Shown: positions 1 to 9,916 of the stretch, one piece after another | Layout: the number at the start of each line of letters is the position of its first letter | Numbering within the stretch: position 1 is the first letter of the stretch | Assembly: GCF_000091045.1 (NCBI RefSeq) | Contig: NC_006693.1 | Location: 1,131,162 to 1,194,300, forward strand | DNA: 63,139 nt | Origin: Cryptococcus deneoformans JEC21 | Taxonomy: Eukaryota > Basidiomycota > Tremellomycetes > Tremellales > Cryptococcaceae | Direction: 5' to 3' | Made by a program: the position numbers and the translations under genes | The notes under the pieces: model-generated | Told to the model about the DNA's origin: nothing | The model's database searches: none | Seen by the model: only the letters and a program-made list of their open reading frames with translations

Positions 1-593
1 CGCGACGAGTAAGCATTTTTAAATCTTTTCTTGATATAAACGGCAAAAGTTGATGTTGATGATTTTTTTTTTCTTCCTAGCTGGGCGGAGATTTCCAATA
101 CGGTTGGCCGAAGCGAGCAGGCTCAGAGGACAAAATTAAAGACAACTATGATATATCGGGTTTTGAAAGCCCTCCATTCTATGCCCGGTGAGTAAAACCT
201 CCATTTTGATCTGCTTCTTTTCCTCTTGCCAAAAGGACTTGCTGACCGATGGCCATGGGCTTTTCAGAATTTCCTCAAGCGGCTGTTATATCACCATACG
301 ACACATCGATTCCCCCGACTACCGCCGAACTTTCTGCTCGTTTCCCTAGCCTGTCCTCAGAGGATATTGCGGCGTTGAAAGCGGATTACGACGATGAAGT
401 AGCCGTGCTCATGGAGTACGTGGAGAAGGATGCGTTGGAAGAGAGGGTGAAGGAGGTGAAGGGGATGATTGAGAGGGAGTGGGAGGAGGAGCAGGGACGT
501 GAAATTAATGAGGCAATAGGTGCGCAGGCTGAGTCAGAGGTGGTTGTGGTGGAAGCGGAGGATGTGGAGGCGGATGAAGACGTGGAGATGTAA
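1..593 (+). CDS. 3' end of an unidentified gene (partial)
   Basis: The window opens at the end of an exon (donor gtaagc at 9), followed by an exon at 81-187 and a last exon ending at TAA 591-593. The last exon is clearly protein-like: an acidic, helical stretch with a run of Glu/Lys and a very acidic C-terminus (VEAEDVEADEDVEM). Two splice choices are possible for the last exon. An acceptor at 267 keeps exon 2 in the frame that reads AEISNTVGRSEQ. An acceptor at 349, after a strong pyrimidine tract, keeps exon 2 in the frame that reads GGDFQYGWPKRAG, which looks more protein-like. I do not recognise the family. The 5' part of the gene lies outside the window. Confidence 0.6.
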
Positions 594-831
594 AGAGTTG
601 ATGCGGCGTACAAGTAGCACAGATTGAAAATCAAAAGCAGGGTGTGATGATATAGGAAATGCATATGATAATTCATCCATAGTAACGTTTATGAGTTCTA
701 TATTGTTTAAAATATCCTTAAAATGATATTTGATATTTACAAAGTTTTGTCGTTTTCTAGTTGGGAATCTTGACTCGCCATGCAGACATTGGCAGTGCTA
801 AAAACCCAATCCCATTCCCAAGTCAGCTCCG

Positions 832-3000
832 TCACCATTCTGCAGCCAACAAAAAAAAAAAGAAAAGAAAATGAAAAGGAATATCCATGAAAGAAAAGGG
901 GGACTTACCGGCCAAACGCTTGACCATGGGCAAGATGAAGACGACCAACAACCCGGCTCCGAGGGTAACACAAACCGCCGACATGATATAATACCCATCT
1001 CTCTGCATTACGCATTCGCCTCCCGCCTGGGCACACAAGTTCTTCCCATGCTCCGTCACGCATTCTCCTAGACCTGAGGCTGACGATGAGAGTGAGAGCT
1101 TGCTTCGCAGGGAGGTGGTGGTGCTGCTGCTGGAGACAGAGCAAGTCGCCACGGTAAGCATATCCACCGACCTCAAGATCAGCGGTTTCGGCCAAGTCCC
1201 GCCCAAGTTGGAGACGGTGTTGAGAAGGGTCATGTACGTGCCTCCGATAAGGGGGTCAGCGATTTGAGTGTGGAAAGCGCAGATACCGACGAATTGGACT
1301 GTGCTGGTGAGGCTTGAGAAGAGGGTGGTGGCAATGATGAGGAGAAAGTAGGTGGTCCCAACCGAGCTGGCGCGGTTGGATGGGAAGCCAGCGACGACGA
1401 GCGTGGAGATGGCAGCCATGGCAAGTCGGGCCCAAAATGCGTATAACCAGGGTTTGAGTACGTTTCCTGATTCTCCTGCTCCTGCTCCTCTTCCGGCGGT
1501 AAGCGGATGTGAAGATGAAGACGAAGACGGGGCAGGTCGTGACCACTTGGCAGCCAACCAACCGACAGCCATCTGTGCCGGGAAATCGAGCAAGACGGCG
1601 ACTGCGAGATCTTCTTTTGATAATCCCTTTTCGAGAAGTTTGAGGGAAGTGACAGAGTCGTTGACTTGGAAGCCGATTTTGCAGATGAGGTGGACAAACA
1701 GGAATGTTTGGATGTCTGCCCAAAAAAAATAAAAAAAAATAAGTCAGGTCTGTGATCGGGGTAGGGGGGAGGGAAAGAATGAATGGATGGGAAGGGGACG
1801 TACTTTTGAGACGGACGATACTCCACATAACCTTGTACACCTTTTTCACATCCATATCCGGATCATCCTCACTGGGCGGATCTTCCTTTTTCAAAACCGC
1901 CAACCCCACCGTCACACCCACAAACACCACAGCCCAAAACTTCATGTAACCCCCCAACGAAACGAGAGGGTAATCGAGTGGTCGGGAAGGGGAGCGAAAG
2001 TATTTGTTGGAGAAGTCGATACTGTTGAAAGCGAGGAAGACGGTGAAGCTGAGGGCGTTGCCGATGCCGATACCGATTGTTTGGGCAGTAGATGCGTACG
2101 AGAGGTTGGGTTGGGAGAGGAGGGTGAGAGCCCAGCCTGTTGACGGTGGGTTAGTGGGTGATGGGTGGATTGGGAGCGAGGGCTTACCATCAACAGCGAT
2201 ATCTTGGGTAGCAGCCGCCAAGATGAGAGATCCAAAGACTGCCGTTAAAAACTTGACGTCGACAGTTTCCTGCATCACCTCTTTCAGTTTTCTCGCCCTC
2301 CCCTGTATTTATTTTTGAGAAAAAAAGACCAGGACTCACAACGTTCAGCCACTCTTCGATCTTACCACCGATAACCCACATACCCAAGCCTACCAGTCCC
2401 TGTACAGGCACGATCCAACTCTTTCTTCTACCCCACTTTTTCACGAACCACGCATCGACAATAGGAGACCAGAGGAGTTTGAGAGAGTATGGCCACGTGG
2501 AGAGGGCGAATATTGCGAGCTGGGAGTAGGAGAGGTGGGATTTGAGGAGGAACGGGAGGGTACCGAAAGTGAGGCCGAGAGGAATACCCTGGAGACTGGA
2601 TGCATGGTTCAGTTGTGGGTTTTCATTCCAAGGGTGCATAGCTTACAGGTCTATAGCCATGTTAGTTTGTACTGATCGTGACAAAGGAATTCGGCTTACA
2701 TAGCAAGACGAGCAGCGCAAACGCTTCTTTGTCACGACGTGTAGTCAGTCCGGTACTGTATTCTTCTTCCACGGGGGCTTTCTCCAGCCTCGTCTCCTTT
2801 TCCTTGCCTTTCCCGCGCCGCCTGGCTGGAGACGGTCCTGGACTATCGTCATCGACTCTGCGTAGCAGGCCCTTCTCTTCAAGCTCGGTGATATCCTCTA
2901 CGTTTCGTGGACGGACGGTATTGTTCTCGCGATGTATCATGCTATCCCGTGCGGTGGTGGTTGCGGTGTGTGCGCGTTTGCTGGGGTCTCTCACTGTCAT
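832..3000 (-). CDS. Acetyl-CoA transporter, SLC33 (AT-1) family
   Basis: Multi-pass transporter of the SLC33 family, which carries acetyl-CoA into the ER/Golgi lumen for lysine or sugar acetylation (family knowledge). Recognised from IPLGLTFGTLPFL, SLKLLWSPIVDAW, GGTYMTLLNTVSNLGGTWP and the conserved C-terminal block CAQAGGECVMQRDGYYI. The N-terminal ~95 residues are hydrophilic and cytosolic-looking. The ATG at 3000 opens exon 1 (2700-3000). Joining exon 1 to the next large exon in frame needs a 4-nt micro-exon at 2647-2650 (see findings). Further introns lie near 2297-2340, 2137-2186, 1714-1803 and 841-914. The last splice is uncertain: the acceptor after CTGCAG gives a stop at 832, and one 12 nt downstream gives a stop at 798. 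It is divergent from SEC53, with 339 bp between the start codons. Confidence 0.9.
2647..2650 (-). other. 4-nt micro-exon of the acetyl-CoA transporter
   Basis: On the minus strand the four bases ACCT lie between an acceptor (CTATAG, 2651-2656) and a donor (GTAAGC, 2641-2646). The upstream intron is 49 nt with an ACTAAC branch site. The downstream intron is 51 nt and ends CATCCAG. Exon 1 ends in phase 1 and the next exon begins in phase 2, so exactly one extra base modulo 3 is needed. Including ACCT gives LLVLLYLLQGIPLGL, matching the family pattern LLYVLQGIPLGL. Skipping it breaks the frame with every nearby acceptor tried. Confidence 0.75.
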
Positions 3001-3339
3001 CTGCGGCTACTGGAGGCGGCGAGGCGGCGAGCTTCAAGGCAATGGCAGGGGCAGCGAGTGATCGGCGGTCAACAAAAGTCTACTGTGAGTGATTACATAA
3101 AACCACCGCCAGTGACACGTATGCTGTAAACGCGACGCGACGTGGAGGCGGCGCTGTCCGCCCCAATGCCACATCACTGTTCCAGCGCGACGACGACGAT
3201 CGCGACCACGTGCGAGATCTGCTCCCGAACTACTAGCGCGCAGTCCAGCCAGAACCTAAATCCACCCTTCCGACCCAACGCCGTTTGCTTTTCCATCGCT
3301 TCCCCTTTTACCCATAACTCACAACCACCCCCACAAAAT
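3001..3339. promoter_or_regulatory. Divergent promoter region of the acetyl-CoA transporter and SEC53
   Basis: A 339-bp gap between two divergent start codons. It holds no coding signal of its own. Near SEC53 there is a pyrimidine-rich leader (about 3260-3335) typical of transcript starts in these yeasts. The ORF on the plus strand through 3142-3339 is open by chance and was not used as the start. Confidence 0.5.
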
Positions 3340-4352
3340 ATGTCCGCCCCTCAGCCCGCCTCTGCCACCATCTTTCCCCCCGGCGTCACCCCCTTCGCCC
3401 AGCGAAGGCTCCCCAAGACCATCTGCATGTTTGACGTCGATGGCACCCTTTCTCTCGCCCGTCAGAGCGCGACCCCCGAGATGTTTGCTACCCTCCGCAA
3501 ACTCCGTGAGAGCTGCGCCATCGCCTTTGTGGGTGGCTCCGACCTCACCAAGATCCTGGAGCAGGTCGGCGGGGACCAAGGGCTGAGCAATTTTGACTAT
3601 GGGTTTGCAGAGAATGGGTTGATCGCGTACAAGTTGGGCCAGCAGCTCGAGTCGGCGAGTTTTATCAAGCATGTAGGAGAGGAGGAGTATAAGAAGCTTG
3701 TCAATTGGATTTTGAGGTATCTCTCCGAAGTGGACATTCCCATCAAGCGGTGAGTCTTTTTTCCTGTCGTTCTATACATGTCTGTTCCCACGATAGATGC
3801 TAATGAGGCACGGGCACAGAGGCACGTTTGTCGAATTTCGAAACGGTATGATCAACGTCTCCCCTATCGGCAGAAACGCATCCATCCAGGAGCGAATCGA
3901 TTTTGAAAAGTATGACAAGGAGCATGGTATTCGGGGAGACATGGTCGCCAAGCTCGAGCGAGAGTTTTTGCATCTTGGATTGACTTTTGCGATTGGCGGT
4001 CAGATTAGTTTTGACATTTTCCCCAAGGGTAGGGTTGCTTTTGTATTTAAAGGAAGGCTTTGTGATTGCTAAACGTTTTCGATTTAGGCTGGGACAAGAC
4101 ATATTCGCTTAGGCATATCGAGGGTGAAGGCTTTGAAGAGATTCACTTTTTCGGCGACAAGGCGAGTCACCTCCTAACCCCAGCCATGTAATTCCCACAC
4201 CTTTATACTAACATATCGTGTATGAACAGACCTACAAGGGCGGTAATGATTATGAGATCTTTTCCGACCCCCGAACTATCGGTCACACCGTCACCAGCCC
4301 CGAGCATACTATGCAGCTCCTCGACGAGTTGTTTTTGACGACTGCTCCTTGA
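3340..4352 (+). CDS. SEC53: Phosphomannomutase
   Basis: Converts mannose-6-phosphate to mannose-1-phosphate in the cytosol, feeding GDP-mannose for N-glycosylation, GPI anchors and wall/capsule mannan (family knowledge). It is a eukaryotic PMM of the HAD superfamily, about 270 residues. FDVDGTL at residues 31-37 supplies the catalytic Asp pair (D32, D34). Also seen are the conserved [31 protein letters not shown] and [16 protein letters not shown]. The ATG at 3340 gives a normal family N-terminus, and the upstream in-frame extension is the leader. There are three introns. The first two are GT-AG. The third (4162-4229) begins GC and has a TACTAAC branch site. Start, splice sites and stop are consistent with an intact essential gene. 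Confidence 0.96.
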
Positions 4353-5007
4353 AAGGCGTGAAACGTTTGCTTTTGGCATGTGGATGAGAGGTAGCGCAGA
4401 GCGGTGGCAGTTCGGCTAAGGTGTGGTTCGTTTGTTTTGGATTTTTGGCTTGGCTTGGCTGGGAAAAGGCAATGGGATCTCTCATCTCGCGCGTCACATT
4501 TTGTTCTCATCTTTCAGTTTTTTCTTAAATAGAGAATGGAAAACCGGAAAATATCTGTTATGATGATTTATTTCGCATCATTACAATCTTGTTACATGCA
4601 ACAACAGTCTCGTACATACCTTGTAGGCCTCTATTCCTCGCTTTGGGCATTTTTGTGTCGGTAGTGTTTTTGAGCTACAGTTGGGCTGTTCGAGGAGATT
4701 TTCTGTTGCTTCTTGCGGCGAGCGATCGATGGCGGCGATATCCGATCTCGAATGCCTTCATTTTTTATTTTTTTCTTTCGAATGGAGTCTTTTTTTTTAA
4801 ACGTCATACGCGTCTTACGTCGCGCCTCAATCAGCAGTCGAAGATTCCGTCGTGGGTCGTGGGGTACTTTTTTATCTTTTGTTTATCCCGATCCACACGA
4901 TGGAGATCGAGACGTTGAAATCGCAAAAAGAGCATCAGGGTCAAATGTATAAGATGCAAAACCCCGACGAAAGAAGCGGAACCGACAACATAAACGTATA
5001 AGCATAA
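4353..5007. other. Intergenic, SEC53 3' end to next gene
   Basis: 655 bp without a convincing gene. It should hold the SEC53 3' UTR and the leader of the downstream gene. There are T-rich runs around 4758-4800. Nothing else recognised. Confidence 0.4.
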
Positions 5008-6506
5008 ATGCACTATACCATAGCTTTTAGCGACAATGAGAACAACATCGACAACGACAACGACAATGACAATGGCAGGACGACACCAGAGTCGGAGTTG
5101 AATGAGCTTTCGGATGGAGAGTACGAAAGGGAACGGTTGGAGAATATCAAGTAAGAGTCGGACTATGGTGGAAGTGGTAACGGAAAGTGCTAACAAGTTG
5201 GTATTGCTATAGACACCGAGATGCACTTTTATCTTCCCTTGGACTCGATGTTCCGAAGAAGCCGCATCACCTTTATCCGCAGCAGCAGCAACAGCAGCCA
5301 CAGATGGAGGGCTCGGCTGGGCAATTAGCAGAGAAGACTCGGATGTCGAGGGAGGATGCGAAAAAGAGAAAAGTCGCGAAAGAGCGGGAGAAAGAGTTGA
5401 GGAGGGTGGAACCTGTGAGGAAGAGTCGAAGGGTAGCGGAACGTGCAGGGAAGGATAAGGATGGTAAGGGTACAGGTGACGATGATGATCAAAACCCGCT
5501 CTCCTCTTCCCGCAAGCCCTCAAACTCAATTAACAGATATATGGACCCCCTCCCAAAAGCCACTCGTCCAACCCTCCCACCCGGACCAGAATACTCTTCC
5601 GGACAGATTGAGAATGAGAAACAGCCTAGACCCCTCAAGGGGGATGGTGGGAGGTTAGTTTTCGAAGGAAGGTGGCGAGGGGTTTTCACACCGAATGTGA
5701 CGCCGGAGGAGATGTTTGGTGGAGGAGCGTTTGGAGGCAGTTTTTTCAGGTGCGTTCATACAGTTTTGTTTCGGCGTTGACGGCGTGTTGATGGGGACTA
5801 TGGACTGACTTTTCGTCGGGGTAAAATAATGTACAGGGATACATACTCCGGCCTCTTGCGGACCCCGCTCTCATCCGACGCCGCCCTCGCTTCCCTCCCC
5901 TTCCCCCCTCCTTTTCCTGGCTCCGATATCAACACGATCGCCCCCAACCTCCTGACCTCTCGTATTCCCAAACCTTCTGTCAACCGCTTCCAGGTCCTAG
6001 CAGGCCAGAGTCTTGAAGAATGGGAAAAGGCGGGTTGGATATGGCCGGGTGATCCAAGAGGATGGGCAGAGTGGTATGTGAGGTTTTGGGATGGGAGGAG
6101 GTGTGAGGATGATGAGCGGCAGGTTAGACGATGTGCGTTTTGTTTTTTCTTTTCGCCTTTTTGTTGGAATCTCCCTACCTTCTCCATTCCTCTTATTCAC
6201 CCCTCATCTACCCTTCCCCCGTTGTCCCGCCCCACGTTTTCGTCTATTCTGGATGAGCTAACCCTCCCGTCTATCCCCTCCTTTCTCCATCCCGTTCCTT
6301 CTCCTTTCTCCTGACATCAAATAGGGCTCAATGTCGCAGGCCCCACGGGCAGATTCAAACGCGCCCTCCTCAAGAAAATCCAAAAAGCAGGCGGGCAAGT
6401 TGCGGTGGGGGACGAAGATGTAGGGAGGGTGTTGAGGCAGTGTCTTTGGCAATGGGGGTATGAGTTGACAGAGAGGGAGTATGAGGAGGCAATGGGAGGT
6501 CCATGA
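5008..6506 (+). CDS. Conserved fungal protein of unknown function
   Basis: Three or four exons. The ATG at 5008 follows an in-frame TAA immediately upstream. Residues 1-40 are acidic (a run of Asp/Asn), followed by a Gln repeat, then a basic Lys/Arg region that looks nuclear. The C-terminal half has the pattern TPEEMFGGGAFGGSFFR, then QSLEEWEKAGWI, DPRGWAEWYVRFW and GRRCEDDERQVRRW. I recall this block (GWFQWY..F..GRRCEDD.RQ..RW) as widespread in fungal proteins of unknown function. The last intron splits the Trp codon after RRCEDDERQVRR and the C-terminal exon ends at TGA 6504-6506. No catalytic motif is evident. The tight Arg/Cys/Asp/Trp block suggests a specific fold, but I will not assign a function. 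Confidence 0.8.
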
Positions 6507-9500
6507 GGGGCCGGCGAAAGTTTTGAGGGGGTCGAATGGAGGGTGTGTGTATAAGGTATTTGGGGAAAATAGAAGGATTATCTGCGAGGTGCAAAGGATG
6601 AATATGAGGCCGGAGGTTCACGCGGAGTTTAGACCCTTTGGTTATCGAGCGAGCTCATTTTCTCCTTTCCCAGTCATCTTCTATTGCCCATTGCGAATAC
6701 TCCTTATATGCCTTCCTTCCTCCTCGGTGATTGAAATCATCACTTATGAGAGTAGGCACGACACAGGAAACGGTCGGTCCAAAATGCATCCTAATAACTA
6801 TATCAGTGGCATATTTTATATATTAAAAAAGAAGGACAGCTGGAAATATATTGTGGCAGTTATCTTCTCACTTCTCTTATTCTTACCTCCATTTCTCTCT
6901 GTGTCCACTGGTCAATATGGTGTTTTAAAGCTACAACAAGGAGACCCTCTCGAGAGATCGAAGCTGCAGTTTGGGCTTAAGCGATATCTGAAGAGACACT
7001 TATAAAATGGGATGAACAAGCGGAAAGGACGAGGAGAAGGGTAGAGGGAAAAATCGACGAGCTGAAATAGGAGGGTGATAAAGTCTTCAGACCAGCATAA
7101 AAAAGGAGTTGCTGCGTCTTTCAATTTGATGAGCTCTCTTCTCCCCTTAGAAACGACTGAATAAAAATTGAGAAATATGGTCGCTGATCGGCAAATCCTT
7201 ACGTACAGAAGGAGAACGAGGTGGTTGGATTAGCGTTGGAGTTTCTTCGGATATCGCTGTCAACCGTGATGGTAATCTATGGGATGAGATTGTTAATTTG
7301 AAGAAGATGCATGGCACAGTCGAGATTATGGCCAGTGCACATAGCATAGTGTCAAATCTGTGCAAAGTGCACGTCGCATCACATGAAGACGTTTCTTCCC
7401 TACCTCTTGGGCGAAGTTGCTCCTGATTATTTACAAAGCAAAGAGCCCAACACACCCAATCAAGGCGAAACTAACTGGCGTACACCTCGTACTTCCTCCT
7501 ATTTTTGCTGAAGAGCATCTATCGCCCGAGAGATTATCGAAAGATATTAGTTTGCATGTATCCTTGAATGATAGCATGTTAACGGATATGTAATATCTTC
7601 TTTCCTTTCGTCTCTCCGTGCTCCATGAACCCTTAGCGTAGAGACCATGTAGGATTGAGGGTTTAGCATGCGAGTGTCAGGAAAGGCCAAGATACTCCAA
7701 CAACTTGGCGACGTTGCCGAGTGAAGAATGATGAGCTTGATCTGTTCGGAAAGGGGGAAATGGAAAAGATTGTCTGCTACCCATGGCTCGAGTGGTTTAT
7801 TGGTAAGGATGAGGTTGCTTGAGTTATTGAAGAGATTGATTAGTGGTCTTATGACCCTCTGCTTAACCGGTGTTGGCGAGTGACGGGTGGACAAAACGAA
7901 ACAGCTTCAGGTTTCGCTCGGAGCTAGTACTAATGCTGAAGAGGCGATGACACGGAAGATCCTGAAGTCGACATGACAAAGAGATAGGACGCAGTAGGAA
8001 AACCCTGGCAGGCATGATGGGGTTTATCGCTTATTGAACGGTGGGAATCCATAGCTGTGAGGCACAATGGAACTGCCAATGGTGGTTATATTTATATATG
8101 TAGATGGCCTGAATAAGGGGAAAATTAAGTGTCCAACGAACTAAATCTTGTTCCTCTTCTGATCTTCTCTGGTAGATTTATTTATTCCTGGCAGCAGCCA
8201 GGTGTCAGCTGGTGAGTGGTGAGTATTATTTTGCCAGCGGAGGATTTCGGCGATGAGCGCGGCTTAAAGGTGTCCACCAGAGATTTTAATATGCCGGAAA
8301 ATCATTGCAACGCAAAAACGTCATCTTGGAAGCATCGGGTGATGTCGCGTTTTACCCTCCGCTCATAAAATGACGGCTCCCCGTTTCCCGCCCTTTTGGG
8401 TTCTGTCAAACAAAAGACGAGCTAAAACACGGGTATCGCAAAAAAGGTCTGGGCCGAGCTTTCATTCAGGCTTGGGGCTTCAGGCTTCAGCGTGCTTTTT
8501 AGGCTGTGAAATCGGTGGTTGGTAAAAATGACGGGTGGCGGGAAAAAGGGAAGAAACACTGATGAACAGTGAGATCACACTTTATTACATTTTTGGTGGG
8601 GCTTTGGCCGAGAGAGCTCTTTCTAGCTAGTTTGAATTTCTATGGTGCGGTGAAGTTCTTGTGCATGCAAAAAAAGTCCAACATCATCATCATCAACATC
8701 CATATCGCCTGCTGGGAAAAAGAACATCTTTAAACTTCGTGTATTTGTTTATCGTTGTCCTTGACTGTCAATATCATTTCCCATTACCGCATCTTCCGGC
8801 ATTGGTGACTTCATTTGGTTCACCTCAGTGACCTACGAAATCAGCTCCCGCCTATCGACGCAACTATATTGGCGACACATCGGCAGGACGTCCAAAAAGA
8901 TCAGAAGAGTCGAGTGCACTGGAAAGCAGAAGTTAAAGAAAGAAGTGGCCAAGTCGTGCAATCTTGGAGATTTCTTTGGGAGAGAAAAAACAGATACAAC
9001 AAGGGAGCAGCGAGACGTGTGGTGCCGGGAAAGAAGCGAAAAAGGGACCACAGGGATCGGCACTGCGTGAGTCTTCTTCCGTATTTTTTGGACCATTGTT
9101 TGTGTGATGTTTGCGGTTGGTAAGAGTGTCACTGTATGCATGGCCAGCTGCAGATGACGAAGATGACCGAGTGTTGCTCCATGTATAGCTGTATAAACGG
9201 GTACGGAAGTACGGAGCTTGACGAATGTTTAGTCGTCTGTGCGTTTTGTCGGGTTGGAGCAGGCGTAACGGTCCCTGACTTTACACTTTCTACCCACGTC
9301 AACTTTCAACTTTCTTTCTCTTGTCTTTCTTTCACAACTTTTTCTTTCTTCACATATTCTTTCCTTTATTCTTCATCTCACACTCTTTGTTTCGTCTCAA
9401 AAAGCTTACGGCAGTCGGCTGCATATTCAGCAAGTGATAACCGATATCGGTCAAGGATTTGCGGCACAAACAAAACGATTACGCATCGACACAAAGGGAG

Positions 9501-9916
9501 GACAACGTAGATCGATTACCTCCACTCATCATTCCTTTCGACACAGCTTGACACATCTCTTCACCTCGACATCCCGTTCTTTTTTTGCCACTTTGGGTAT
9601 TTCGTTCACTATAGAATTTCAACGTTCTTGAGAATACTCGTTGTACCGCTTCTCGCAGTGAGTAATCATCCCGCTCTGCTTTCATTGCCACCGGTGTATC
9701 TCGGTCAAATTTCTGATTCTTGTTTACGCCTTTGCCCCTCTTCCAACTTCTACGCATCCATCATCAACGCTCGACCCTCTTTACACAATTTTACCTATCT
9801 TCCAGTCATCATAGGCGCAACTGTAGCAATTACATTCAGTCTCGCGAAGCTAGGGAAAAGAGAAACAGTCTCATCTTCCCAAGCTTTGCGCAAAGCACAC
9901 ATCCCCTAAACGCGGT
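6507..9916. other. Gene-poor 3.4 kb stretch and long leader of the next gene
   Basis: No well-supported gene. A few minus-strand open frames (7147-7455, 7547-7894) begin at non-ATG codons and match no family I know. Around 9300-9385 there is a long C/T tract and the following ~500 bp is probably the 5' leader of the regulator that starts at 9917. A noncoding RNA could sit here but nothing in the sequence proves it. Confidence 0.4.
9300..9385 (+). promoter_or_regulatory. Pyrimidine-rich tract upstream of the GDS1-type regulator
   Basis: A run dominated by C and T, with repeated CTTTCTTT-like words. CT-rich tracts of this kind mark core promoters and transcript starts in Cryptococcus. It is about 530 bp upstream of the ATG at 9917, suggesting a long leader, which often goes with regulated translation. 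Confidence 0.4.
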
